Positions 1 through 6,119 of a stretch of 6,631 bases of DNA are shown here, one piece after another (position 1 is the first letter of the stretch; the number at the start of each line of letters is the position of its first letter). The stretch spans positions 13,743-20,373 of the forward strand of contig JASLXN010000008.1 in the NCBI GenBank assembly GCA_030740315.1, given 5' to 3'. Source of the stretch: Dehalococcoidia bacterium. GTDB lineage: Bacteria > Chloroflexota > Dehalococcoidia > JACVQG01 > JAHKAY01. The position numbers were made by a program, and so were the translations under genes. Below the pieces are notes generated by a model. It was not told where the DNA came from, searched no databases, and worked only from the letters and a program-made list of their open reading frames with translations.

Positions 1-100
1 ACGCAGGCCCGCCCCCCCCCCACCCGCCCGGGACGCACACCCAGCGCGCTTCGCCCCCCCACCCCCCACCCCCCCCCCGCCGAACCCAGAGGGCAGCCCC
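1..100. other. C-homopolymer-rich contig edge, doubtful sequence
   Basis: This stretch is dominated by runs of 7 to 11 C separated by single A or G residues, and nothing else in the window resembles it. No reading frame or known element is visible. Its position at the very edge and its abrupt change to normal composition near base 100 suggest low-quality read ends or an assembly artefact rather than biology. A true C-rich repeat cannot be ruled out from sequence alone. Confidence 0.6.
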
Positions 101-195
101 CGAGTAGTCCGCCGAGAAAAGGCATCATACTCTCCGCTAGAGGATATAGCCACCCTGTTGTCCCCCAAATAGTATACATTCTCGAATATCGCTTC

Positions 196-224
196 TTGAC
201 TTAGACTGGTGCCAGTGCTACTCT
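196..224 (+). promoter_or_regulatory. Possible weak promoter far upstream of the operon
   Basis: TTGACT at 196-201 matches the -35 consensus at five of six bases, and TACTCT at 219-224, 17 bp further on, matches the -10 at three of six. It would give a leader of about 300 bases before the PIN/TRAM gene. The -10 is poor, so this may be chance. Confidence 0.2.
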
Positions 225-377
225 TCGTGTTAGAAGTGTGGCACAGGCAGATGGAGGCCACACTCCCAGGTAGGCGGACTCTGAACACACAGGCAACTCA
301 AGACAATGATATCGCCCTCGGTAGCTACAAGAACATGTCACCGGAGCAGATGGCTACGTTGGAGGTCACAGAGGGTT

Positions 378-396
378 CCGGTGCCACCTCCACCGG
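378..396 (+). repeat. Short G+C-rich hairpin
   Basis: CCGGTG at 378-383 is followed after a 7-base loop by its exact complement CACCGG at 391-396. An overlapping alternative pairs GGAGGT (361-366) with ACCTCC (386-391), so two mutually exclusive stems are possible. No U-run follows, so it is not a standard terminator. It could be a leader RNA structure or chance in G+C-rich DNA. Confidence 0.35.
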
Positions 397-494
397 CCTT
401 TCAAGCCTTCCAGCTTCTGTGGTAGCTTTGCCCACTCTAGCGTGGGAACGAAACACTGCTTCCCATTGGGCAAATGATTATTAATACTGGCGCC

Positions 495-514
495 TCGGAG
501 CTAATCGGAGCTAA
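495..514 (+). repeat. Perfect 10-bp tandem repeat before the operon
   Basis: TCGGAGCTAA occurs twice without a gap, at 495-504 and 505-514, ending 19 bp before the ATG of the PIN/TRAM gene. Each copy contains GGAG, which could pair with the 16S rRNA 3' end, although the spacing to the ATG (more than 20 bp) is too long for normal initiation. A 10-bp period is about one helical turn, so a protein-binding site is possible. It may also be a slippage duplication. Confidence 0.6.
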
Positions 515-533
515 AAGGGTAACAACAAAGTAA

Positions 534-1574
534 ATGCGAGACATAGGTTGGCGAGTAGCGGTGATGGTCGCCCTAGCTTTGCTGGGATGGCGTATAGGCG
601 TCGCATTCCTCCTGGAACCCCTGTGGCTCTTGCCCGGTGTGGCTGGGGGCGCTGCGGTAGGGGCACTGGCAGGTCCCTACATCACGGCCCGTCCGCTGAA
701 CCACTTGCTGAACTGGGCGACGGAGCTACCCACCCCCGTTCTGGTTATGGGTGTGGTGGGGCTGCTCATCGCCCTGTTCGTCTCCGCCCTCCTCACGCTG
801 CCCCTTTCACTGCTCCCCGGCTCCTACGGACGCATAGCACCCGTCATCGGCGCCATAATTCTCAGTTACACCTTGGTGACCACCCTAGTCAAGCGCAGCA
901 ACGAGATATTCAGCCTTTTCGGCCTCAATGCGGAGATCTATAATTCTGACCATATTCGGAGCATGCTGGTGGACACCAGCGTTGTAATAGACGGACGCAT
1001 AGGCGATGTTTCTCAGACCGGCTTTATGTCCGGAAGCTTGGTCATTCCCAACTTTGTGCTACAGGAACTCCAGCATATTGCCGACTCTGCGGACCCGCTG
1101 CGCCGCCGCCGGGGCCGCCGGGGCTTGGACCTGTTAGCCCGTCTCCAGAAGGAGTCCCCCATTCCCATAGAACTGGTGGAGATTCCCTTGGAGGACGGGG
1201 AGACCGTGGACGCCAAACTGCTGAAGGTTGCCCAGCAGTGGGGATGTCCCATATTGACCACGGACTTCAACCTGCGGCAGGTGGCCGAAGTGCAGGGCGT
1301 CAGGGTGCTAAATCTCAATGACCTAGCGGTAGCCCTCAAACCGGTGGTGCTGCCCGGGGAGGAGATGGGGCTGCGCATAGTCCAAGAGGGCACCGAGCCC
1401 GGCCAAGGGGTGGGTTTCCTGGATGACGGCACCATGGTGGTGGTCCAGGGCGGCAGGCCATATATCAGCGCCCAGGTGGATGTCACCGTCACACGGGTCC
1501 ACCAGACAGCCATGGGCCGTATGATTTTCGCCCAGCCCAGTGAGCCTTCAGGAAACTCCAGGGGGCGGGAATAA
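534..1574 (+). CDS. yacL: Membrane-anchored PIN/TRAM domain protein (YacL family)
   Basis: The 346-residue protein has four hydrophobic segments at the N-terminus (about residues 7-27, 29-48, 68-92 and 100-120), then a PIN nuclease-like domain (about 144-262) and a C-terminal TRAM domain (about 272-333). PIN acidic residues are visible: D147 in LVDTSV, E178 in LQELQ, D226 in VDAKLL and D244 in TTDFN. The basic loop PLRRRRGRRGLDLL (188-201) is typical of the family. PIN domains cleave RNA using divalent metal, and TRAM domains bind RNA, so a membrane-tethered ribonuclease role is likely; the cellular substrate is not known. The length fits the family. I chose ATG 534 because it retains the complete first membrane segment, but the Shine-Dalgarno signal is weak (AAAAGGG at 513-519, rather far away). 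The gene sits directly before ispD, as in Firmicutes and Chloroflexota operons, and its TAA overlaps the presumed ispD start by 4 bases. Confidence 0.94.
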   Translation: MRDIGWRVAVMVALALLGWRIGVAFLLEPLWLLPGVAGGAAVGALAGPYITARPLNHLLNWATELPTPVLVMGVVGLLIALFVSALLTLPLSLLPGSYGRIAPVIGAIILSYTLVTTLVKRSNEIFSLFGLNAEIYNSDHIRSMLVDTSVVIDGRIGDVSQTGFMSGSLVIPNFVLQELQHIADSADPLRRRRGRRGLDLLARLQKESPIPIELVEIPLEDGETVDAKLLKVAQQWGCPILTTDFNLRQVAEVQGVRVLNLNDLAVALKPVVLPGEEMGLRIVQEGTEPGQGVGFLDDGTMVVVQGGRPYISAQVDVTVTRVHQTAMGRMIFAQPSEPSGNSRGRE

Positions 1575-2251
1575 GGAACCCAGTATCGGCCGGTGCCCTA
1601 ATAGTTGCAGCGGGTAGCAGCCAAAGGCTGGGACGAGATAAGCTGTTTCTCCCCCTGCTTGGCAGGCCAATCCTTGGCTGGGTGCTAGCTGCGCTTCAAT
1701 CTGCCCCATCAATATCATGGGTAGTGTTGGTGGCGAACGAGGGAAACCTAGAGGCGGCCCGGCAGTTGGCCGCTGACTTCCCCCATGTAAGCACGGTATG
1801 CCTGGGCGGAGAGAGCCGCCAGGGCTCGGTTGCCGCAGGCCTAGCTCAAGCAGGAGATTGGGAATGGGTAGCGGTGCTGGATGGTGCCCGGCCCTGCACC
1901 ACCCCGAACCTAGTAGAACGGGGGCTGGAGGCCGCCCGCCAGGCCGGGGCCGCCGTGGCCGCCGTCCCTGCAATGGATACCATCAAGATGGTGGGTAAGG
2001 ACGGTTTTGTGGAGTCCACTCCACCTCGCCACCGCCTGTGGCTGGCCCAGACCCCCCAAGTGTTCCGCAGGGACATCCTGGCCCATGCCCACCTGCACGC
2101 AACTTCGGATGCCACCGACGATGCCTCTCTAGTTGAGGCCCTGGGGTACCGGGTCAAAGTCTATATGGGTTCCTATGATAATATAAAGGTGACTACCGAG
2201 GAGGACCTGACAGTGGCCGAGGCCATTCTGAGACTGCGCCGTGAAACATAG
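1571..2251 (+). CDS. ispD: 2-C-methyl-D-erythritol 4-phosphate cytidylyltransferase (IspD), start codon abnormal
   Basis: This is step 3 of the MEP isoprenoid pathway: MEP plus CTP gives CDP-ME and pyrophosphate, in the cytosol. Counting from 1571, the CTP-binding loop ALIVAAGSSQRLGRDK (9-24), ESRQGS (81-86), LDGARP (103-108), AVPAMDTIK (131-139), AQTPQVF (159-165), TDDASLVE (182-189) and NIKVTTEEDL (204-213) are all present, and 226 residues is the normal size. The usual VHDGARP histidine is Leu here. The oddity is the start. The frame is open from 1544, but it has no ATG, GTG or TTG before the CTP loop. The first standard start, GTG 1682, would remove that loop and leave a dead 189-residue protein. 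The only sensible candidate is ATA 1571, with AGGGGG at 1560-1565 five bases before it, overlapping the upstream stop as ATAA. Identity of the product is secure; the start is uncertain. Confidence 0.92.
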   Translation: MRNPVSAGALIVAAGSSQRLGRDKLFLPLLGRPILGWVLAALQSAPSISWVVLVANEGNLEAARQLAADFPHVSTVCLGGESRQGSVAAGLAQAGDWEWVAVLDGARPCTTPNLVERGLEAARQAGAAVAAVPAMDTIKMVGKDGFVESTPPRHRLWLAQTPQVFRRDILAHAHLHATSDATDDASLVEALGYRVKVYMGSYDNIKVTTEEDLTVAEAILRLRRET

Positions 2252-2732
2252 GGTGGGGATGGGCTTCGATGCCCACCCGCTAGTACCGGGATGCCCATTG
2301 GTACTGGGAGGGGTCAGACTGGACTACGATAAGGGCCTGGCTGGTCACAGCGATGGCGATGCCCTGCTCCATTCTGTTATGGATGCCCTGCTCGGCGCCG
2401 CCGGCATGGGTGACATAGGTAGTCACTTTCCGGATACCAACCCCGCCTATAAAGACGCCTACAGCCTGGTGCTGCTGCGGGCGGTGGGCACACTGCTATG
2501 GCAACGGCACCTGGTGGTGGTGAACATAGACGCCACCGTTATCGCCCAAGCCCCACGGCTTGCCCCCCATATTCCAGCGATGAAGGACCGCATCAGAGTG
2601 GCCCTGGGAGTGGAGCCGAGAAACATCGGCATAAAGGCCACCACCACCGAGGGACTGGGGCTACTTGGCCGGGGAGACGGAATCGCCGCCTATGCCGTGG
2701 CCCTCCTGGAGGAGAGAGATGAAGCTGCATAA
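2241..2732 (+). CDS. ispF: 2-C-methyl-D-erythritol 2,4-cyclodiphosphate synthase (IspF)
   Basis: IspF cyclises CDP-ME 2-phosphate to MEcPP with release of CMP, step 5 of the MEP pathway; the enzyme is a cytosolic homotrimer with its active sites at subunit interfaces. The three metal ligands are visible as D10 and H12 in GFDAHP and H44 in DALLHSVMDALLGA. Also present are GHSDGD (35-40), GDIGSHFPD (57-65) and the C-terminal signature KATTTEGLGLLGRGDGIAA (132-150). The length of 163 residues is standard. It starts at GTG 2241, 11 bases inside the end of ispD, with no strong Shine-Dalgarno sequence, which suggests translation by coupling to ispD. Its last 14 bases overlap cysS. IspE (step 4) is not in the window and must lie elsewhere. 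No lesion is seen in this gene. Confidence 0.97.
   Translation: MKHRVGMGFDAHPLVPGCPLVLGGVRLDYDKGLAGHSDGDALLHSVMDALLGAAGMGDIGSHFPDTNPAYKDAYSLVLLRAVGTLLWQRHLVVVNIDATVIAQAPRLAPHIPAMKDRIRVALGVEPRNIGIKATTTEGLGLLGRGDGIAAYAVALLEERDEAA
2708..2714 (+). promoter_or_regulatory. Ribosome binding site fixing the cysS start
   Basis: GGAGGAG lies inside the end of ispF, 4 bases before ATG 2719 (6 if the core is read as GGAGG). It favours 2719 over an in-frame ATG at 2665, which would add 18 residues with no family similarity. Confidence 0.8.
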
Positions 2733-3036
2733 CACGCTATCCGCCCAGAAGGAAGAGTTCCTCCCTGGGGGCAGTGTGGTGGGCATGTATGTCTGTGGGG
2801 TGACCCCTTACTCCGATAGCCATCTGGGGCACGCCATGAGCTATATCCTTTTTGATGTCTTGCGCCGCTATCTGGAATACCGGGGCTACAAGGTGCGCCA
2901 CGTCCAGAACTTCACCGATATAGACGATAAGATAATCACCCGCGCCAACACCCTGGGCATACCCCAAGGCCACCGAGGAGATGCCGCATATTATTGCAAT
3001 AGTACAGGGCCTGGTAAACAAGGGGTTTGCCTATGA
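2719..3036 (+). CDS. cysS: Cysteinyl-tRNA synthetase, N-terminal piece of a broken gene
   Basis: CysRS charges tRNA-Cys with cysteine at the expense of ATP. The first 81 codons are normal: the zinc-ligand cysteine is in MYVCG (C26), the class I HIGH motif appears as HLGH (35-38), and NFTDIDDKII (64-73) follows. After about base 2961 similarity stops abruptly, and the remaining residues (QGHRGDAAYY and on) up to the TAG at 3036 are an out-of-frame reading of the next part of the same gene. Compared with my memory of Bacillus subtilis CysS, about 28 residues between the ANTLG segment and the KATEEMPHII segment are absent, so roughly 80-90 bases are lost and the frame moves. Start ATG 2719 has a good ribosome site and overlaps ispF by 14 bases. 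As written, this piece cannot be active alone. Confidence 0.88.
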   Translation: MKLHNTLSAQKEEFLPGGSVVGMYVCGVTPYSDSHLGHAMSYILFDVLRRYLEYRGYKVRHVQNFTDIDDKIITRANTLGIPQGHRGDAAYYCNSTGPGKQGVCL

Positions 3037-3988
3037 ATCGGAAGGCGATGTCTACTTTCGGGTGCGGCGTTTCCCCACCTATGGCCGCCTCAGCAAGCGC
3101 TCTGTAGACGATATGAGCCCCTTCGCCGAAGAGGGTGCCAAAGAGGACGCCCTGGACTTCACTCTGTGGAAAGGGGCCAAGCCGATGGAGCCTTCGTGGG
3201 AAAGCCCATGGGGCCCGGGGAGACCAGGGTGGCACATAGAGTGCAGTGCTATGAGCCTCAACTATATAGGAGAGACGCTGGATATCCACGGCGGCGGCCA
3301 GGACCTGGTGTTCCCTCACCACGAGAATGAGATTGCCCAGTCCGAGTGCTTCACCGGGGCACTCTTTGTCCGCTACTGGCTGCACAATGGCATGCTCCAG
3401 ATGGGCCAAGAGAAGATGAGTAAGTCGCTGGGTAACCTGCTTACGGTCCCCGAGGTACTTGACCGCTACAGCGCTGATGCCATGCGAATCTTTGTCCTAG
3501 GCTCCCACTACCGCAGCCCTCTCACCTACAGCCTAGATGCACTGGAGGCCGCCCGCCGTGGTGCGGAGAGGCTGGTGGGCGCCGCCAGGGGCGGGGCCCG
3601 CGTGGGCCGGGGCCGTGGCGTGCCGGGTGATCCCTTCCGCCAGCGCTTCATGAACGCCATGGACGACGATTTCAACACCCCACAGGCGCTGGCCGTGCTT
3701 TTTGACCTGGCACGGGATATTAACCGGACGCGGGATGAGGGGCAAGACACGGAGGAGGGGCGCGGCACCCTGTTGGAGTTGTCCGGTGTCATGGGCCTCA
3801 CGCTGGAAGAGGGCCGCCCCAGCCTCCCAGCCGAGCCGTTCATCGAGGCTCTAGTGCATCTCCGCCAGGACCTGCGAGAGTCCAAACAGTTCTCGCTCGC
3901 CGACCAGATTCGGTCCCGCCTCACCGATATAGGTGTAGCCCTGGAGGACACCCCGCAGGGCACCGAGTGGAGGTACCGCCGGCAGTAG
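2981..3988 (+). CDS. cysS: Cysteinyl-tRNA synthetase, C-terminal piece of the same broken gene
   Basis: This frame carries the rest of CysRS. Similarity begins upstream of the ATG at 2981, at about 2963-2966 (PKATEEMPHIIAIVQGL), so 2981 is only the first standard start and not a real gene start. Numbering from that ATG, visible parts are YFRVRRFPTYGRLSKRS (25-41), EDALDFTLWK (55-64), GRPGWHIECSAM (80-91) with zinc ligand C88, the zinc-binding FPHHENEIAQ (111-120), the KMSKS motif (145-149), and the anticodon-binding part ending in DTPQGTEWRYRRQ. No second deletion is apparent from here to the TAG at 3986-3988. If the deletion were repaired, the whole protein would be about 450 residues, close to the family norm. 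CysRS is normally a single-copy essential enzyme, so either the break is an assembly or sequencing error or another copy exists. Confidence 0.93.
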   Translation: MPHIIAIVQGLVNKGFAYESEGDVYFRVRRFPTYGRLSKRSVDDMSPFAEEGAKEDALDFTLWKGAKPMEPSWESPWGPGRPGWHIECSAMSLNYIGETLDIHGGGQDLVFPHHENEIAQSECFTGALFVRYWLHNGMLQMGQEKMSKSLGNLLTVPEVLDRYSADAMRIFVLGSHYRSPLTYSLDALEAARRGAERLVGAARGGARVGRGRGVPGDPFRQRFMNAMDDDFNTPQALAVLFDLARDINRTRDEGQDTEEGRGTLLELSGVMGLTLEEGRPSLPAEPFIEALVHLRQDLRESKQFSLADQIRSRLTDIGVALEDTPQGTEWRYRRQ

Positions 3989-4048
3989 GAGTGCAGATGG
4001 TCAGCCACCGCTATACCCAAAAGAGTAGCCCCACTCCTCTGTGGGAAG

Positions 4049-4054
4049 TATAAT
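4049..4054 (+). promoter_or_regulatory. Perfect -10 box placing transcription start near the ATG
   Basis: TATAAT matches the consensus exactly and ends 9 bases before ATG 4064. Transcription would start around 4060-4063, giving a leaderless or nearly leaderless mRNA. That agrees with the absence of a Shine-Dalgarno sequence before this ATG. No good -35 is found 16-18 bp upstream. A small hairpin (CCCAC 4030-4034 with GTGGG 4041-4045) sits just upstream. Confidence 0.55.
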
Positions 4055-4063
4055 ACATACGAA

Positions 4064-4504
4064 ATGGAGAAAGCGGGCTTTGTGCTCGTCGGGCTGGGGC
4101 TCCTCCTGCTGAGGATATCAGCATGGCGGGAGCGCTACAAGAGTTCCGGTGACGACCCCTTCAAAGAAGTGAAAAATGAAGACGGACATACTAATATAGC
4201 TACCGCGGATTCAGTGCCGGGGAAAAAGGTGGTTGGGAGTCTGGGGTTGGTGTGCGGCAGTTCAGTACGTGCGCGGCATCTAGGCCGGGAAATATCGGCT
4301 GCGTTCCGTAACGTGGTGGGCTGAGAGGTGCTCGAATATACCCGACTCACGGCCCAGTCCCACGGGCATGCCCTGAGCCGGATGAGGGAGGAGGCGGAGG
4401 GATTGGGTGCCAACGCCGTGGTGGGAGTCCGCTTTATGACTTCCACGGTCATGTCCGGTGCCGCTGAAATATTAGCCTGCGGAACCGCTGTGACGGTTGA
4501 GTAG
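4064..4504 (+). pseudogene. YbjQ/UPF0145-family protein with N-terminal membrane segment, interrupted by in-frame TGA
   Basis: The 147-codon frame starts at ATG 4064. It has one hydrophobic segment (about residues 4-19, GFVLVGLGLLLLRISA), a polar linker, and then a YbjQ-like domain: SVPGKKVVGSLGLVCGSS, ISAAFRNVVG, EVLEYTRL, RMREEAEGLGANAVVGVRF, EILACGTAVTVE. Such domains form small oligomers; a metal-binding role has been proposed, but the function is not established. Codon 87 (4322-4324) is TGA in the middle of the domain, where the family usually has a second glycine (GGE). The same frame stays open afterwards, with clear similarity up to the TAG at 4502-4504, so no frameshift is involved. 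GGA to TGA is a single base change. The SHGHA stretch (about residues 99-103) and ACGTAV (usually AYGTAV) also drift from the consensus as I know it. This is a decayed gene, an error, or less likely a recoded codon. It probably shares a transcript with the UbiA fusion 13 bases downstream. Confidence 0.78.
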
Positions 4505-4507
4505 TAA

Positions 4508-4513
4508 AGGAGG
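4508..4513 (+). promoter_or_regulatory. Strong ribosome binding site deciding the UbiA-fusion start
   Basis: AGGAGG, a full consensus core, lies 4 bases before TTG 4518. The frame also has a TTG at 4497, but that one overlaps the end of the ybjQ frame and lies upstream of this site, so 4518 is the better start. Confidence 0.8.
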
Positions 4514-4517
4514 AATA

Positions 4518-6059
4518 TTGAGCCATAGTATCCATAGTAAGGAAGAGGTGCTCTCCTTGCTCAAGGGGGCTGAGGTGGCCACGGTGGCCACCGTCTCTGG
4601 AGACAGGATGCGCACCCGTATGATGCACTTCGCTGTGGATGACGATTTCCACATCTATCTGGCCACCATGAAGGGGGATCCCAAGACCCTCCAGATGACT
4701 AATAACCCCGGGCTTTCACTGCTTCTACACCTGCCCGCTGCGGAATTCAACGAGTCACAGGAGGTTGAGTTCACCGGCGTGGCCCGCTTCGTCCGGAACC
4801 CGCAGGAAAGGCAGAAGGCCCTGGAAATCACCGCCACAAAGTCGCCCGTGGTTAAGTACCTGATGGAGACCGGTAACTCCGATGCCCTGGACTGCATCAA
4901 GGTAGAACCACAGCTAATCAAGCTCCGGGTGTTCCGGGAAATCGTCCAAGGGCTACCCCCCATGGTGATAGAGTTCCCGGGTAGCGGTGAGGCGGTCAAC
5001 GAGTGGGGTCTGGTAGGACGCAAGGTGGCCAACTGGTACCGAGAGTTTCGGCCTCATTCCCTGACCGCCTCTCTGGTGCCCGTGCTATTGGGCGGATCGG
5101 TGGCCTTCTGCCAGCTTGGAGGCATCCTCAACTGGGGGTTCTTCGTCCTGACCCTGCTGGCGGGGGTGCTCTTACATGCCGGGGCCAACACTATAAACGA
5201 CTACTTCGACCACAAAAGCGGCAATGACGAGGCCAACCGGGAATTTGTGCGACCCTTCAGCGGCGGCAGCCGGCTCATCCAGTTGGGCCTGCTCACGCCC
5301 GTAGAGGTGCTGGGGCTATCCCTATTTTGCTTCTTGTCCTCAATAGCCATAGGGCTCTACCTGGCCTGGGCCGCGGGGCCCGTGCTTCTGGTGCTGGGTG
5401 CGGTAGGGTTCCTCTCCGCCTTCTTCTATACAGGCCGTCCCTTCTACTTGGCCAGGTACGGTGTAGGCGAGTTTATAGTAGGACTGAACTTCGGCCCCCT
5501 GATGACGCTGGGCGCCTACTACGTGCAGACCCAGAGTTTTAGCTGGCTGCCGGTGGTGGCCGCAACCCCCGTGGGGCTGTTCATCGCCGCCGTCCTGTAC
5601 ATAAATGAGTTCCCCGACTACACCGCCGATAAGTCTGTGGGTAAGAACACCCTGGTAGTACGGTTGGGGCTACGGCGAGCGGTGGTGCCTTTTGCCGCTA
5701 CGATGGTAGTCGCCAACCTGGCCATCATTGGCGGCGTAGCTCTGGACTATCTGCCCCTAGCGGCCCTGCTGGCCCTAGTAGCCCTGCCCGCTTCCCTGTT
5801 GGCCATCCGCAACGCCGCCGGCCACTACGACCGCTCCTTTGACATGGCCCCCGCCAATGCCCTGACCATCACCGGGCACCTGGCGGTGGGGCTGGCTATC
5901 ACCTGGGCCTTCGCTTTAGAGGGCACAGGCCGGGAGGGGTCGGTGATGGTGGCTATGCTAGGGGCCACGTTTTTGGGCTTCATCGCTTACCTCTACTGGT
6001 ATGTGGAGCGCCAGAAGCGCATCTTCCACGGCCTAAAAGGAGTAGTGGAAGAGAAGTAA
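4518..6059 (+). CDS. Fusion of FMN-binding split-barrel (PNPOx-like) domain with UbiA-family prenyltransferase, MenA-like
   Basis: The 513-residue protein has two parts. Residues about 8-140 are a pyridoxamine-phosphate-oxidase-like split barrel (AEVATVATVSGDRMRTRMMHF, DDDFHIYLATMKGDPKTLQM, VEFTGVARFV, IKVEPQLIKLRVF), a fold that usually binds FMN, F420 or heme. After a linker (about 141-178), residues about 180-498 form a UbiA integral membrane prenyltransferase with about nine to ten membrane segments. Its two acidic motifs are NDYFDHKSGND (227-237) and NEFPDYTADKSVGK (363-376); these bind magnesium-diphosphate of the polyprenyl donor. The PFSGGSRLIQLGLLTP stretch (246-261) resembles MenA-type enzymes that prenylate dihydroxynaphthoate for menaquinone, but the acceptor is not certain. 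I chose TTG 4518 for its AGGAGG. There is no stop or frame change between the domains, and both keep key motifs, so the fusion looks genuine. It probably uses polyprenyl diphosphates derived from the MEP pathway, two of whose genes lie upstream. Confidence 0.9.
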   Translation: MSHSIHSKEEVLSLLKGAEVATVATVSGDRMRTRMMHFAVDDDFHIYLATMKGDPKTLQMTNNPGLSLLLHLPAAEFNESQEVEFTGVARFVRNPQERQKALEITATKSPVVKYLMETGNSDALDCIKVEPQLIKLRVFREIVQGLPPMVIEFPGSGEAVNEWGLVGRKVANWYREFRPHSLTASLVPVLLGGSVAFCQLGGILNWGFFVLTLLAGVLLHAGANTINDYFDHKSGNDEANREFVRPFSGGSRLIQLGLLTPVEVLGLSLFCFLSSIAIGLYLAWAAGPVLLVLGAVGFLSAFFYTGRPFYLARYGVGEFIVGLNFGPLMTLGAYYVQTQSFSWLPVVAATPVGLFIAAVLYINEFPDYTADKSVGKNTLVVRLGLRRAVVPFAATMVVANLAIIGGVALDYLPLAALLALVALPASLLAIRNAAGHYDRSFDMAPANALTITGHLAVGLAITWAFALEGTGREGSVMVAMLGATFLGFIAYLYWYVERQKRIFHGLKGVVEEK

Positions 6060-6119
6060 GTGTGGTTGCGGCCGGAATGCCAAACCGGTAGGACCCTTTG
6101 AATATAGATAGCCGGTATT

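Larger units (their letters stand above)
101..533. other. Gene-free stretch upstream of the PIN/TRAM gene
   Basis: I recognise no gene here. The longest open frame runs from a GTG at 209 to a TAA at 484 (91 codons, + strand). It has no Shine-Dalgarno sequence, no recognisable motif and mixed codon use unlike the genes downstream, so I do not call it a gene. In related operons a CarD-type transcription regulator often lies just before the PIN/TRAM gene, and no trace of one is visible. The last 60 bases are A+T-richer (for example 471-488) and probably form the leader or promoter zone of the operon, but no convincing -35/-10 pair is present there. A hairpin and a tandem repeat in this stretch are listed separately. 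Confidence 0.5.

Noticed and set aside
209..484. 91-codon + strand open frame beginning with GTG
   Set aside because: It has no ribosome site, no recognisable motif and codon use unlike the neighbours; it lies in the doubtful left edge. Probably chance.
1096..1125. CGC/CGG-rich run looking like a simple repeat
   Set aside because: It encodes the conserved arginine-rich loop of the PIN domain and is explained by the protein.
1682..2251. ispD starting at GTG 1682
   Set aside because: This start deletes the AAGSSQRLGRDK nucleotide-binding loop, which is clearly encoded in frame upstream. It is not a functional start.
4029..4045. Hairpin after cysS as a terminator
   Set aside because: The stem has only five base pairs and is not followed by a T-run; it also abuts the TATAAT box, so terminator function is unsupported.
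4322..4324. TGA as a selenocysteine codon
   Set aside because: The family has glycine, not cysteine, at this position, and no obvious stem-loop directly follows the TGA.
4574..4593. Near-palindromic GGTGGCCAC repeat
   Set aside because: It encodes the conserved EVATVATV strand of the split-barrel domain; the repeat follows from the repeated Val-Ala-Thr codons.
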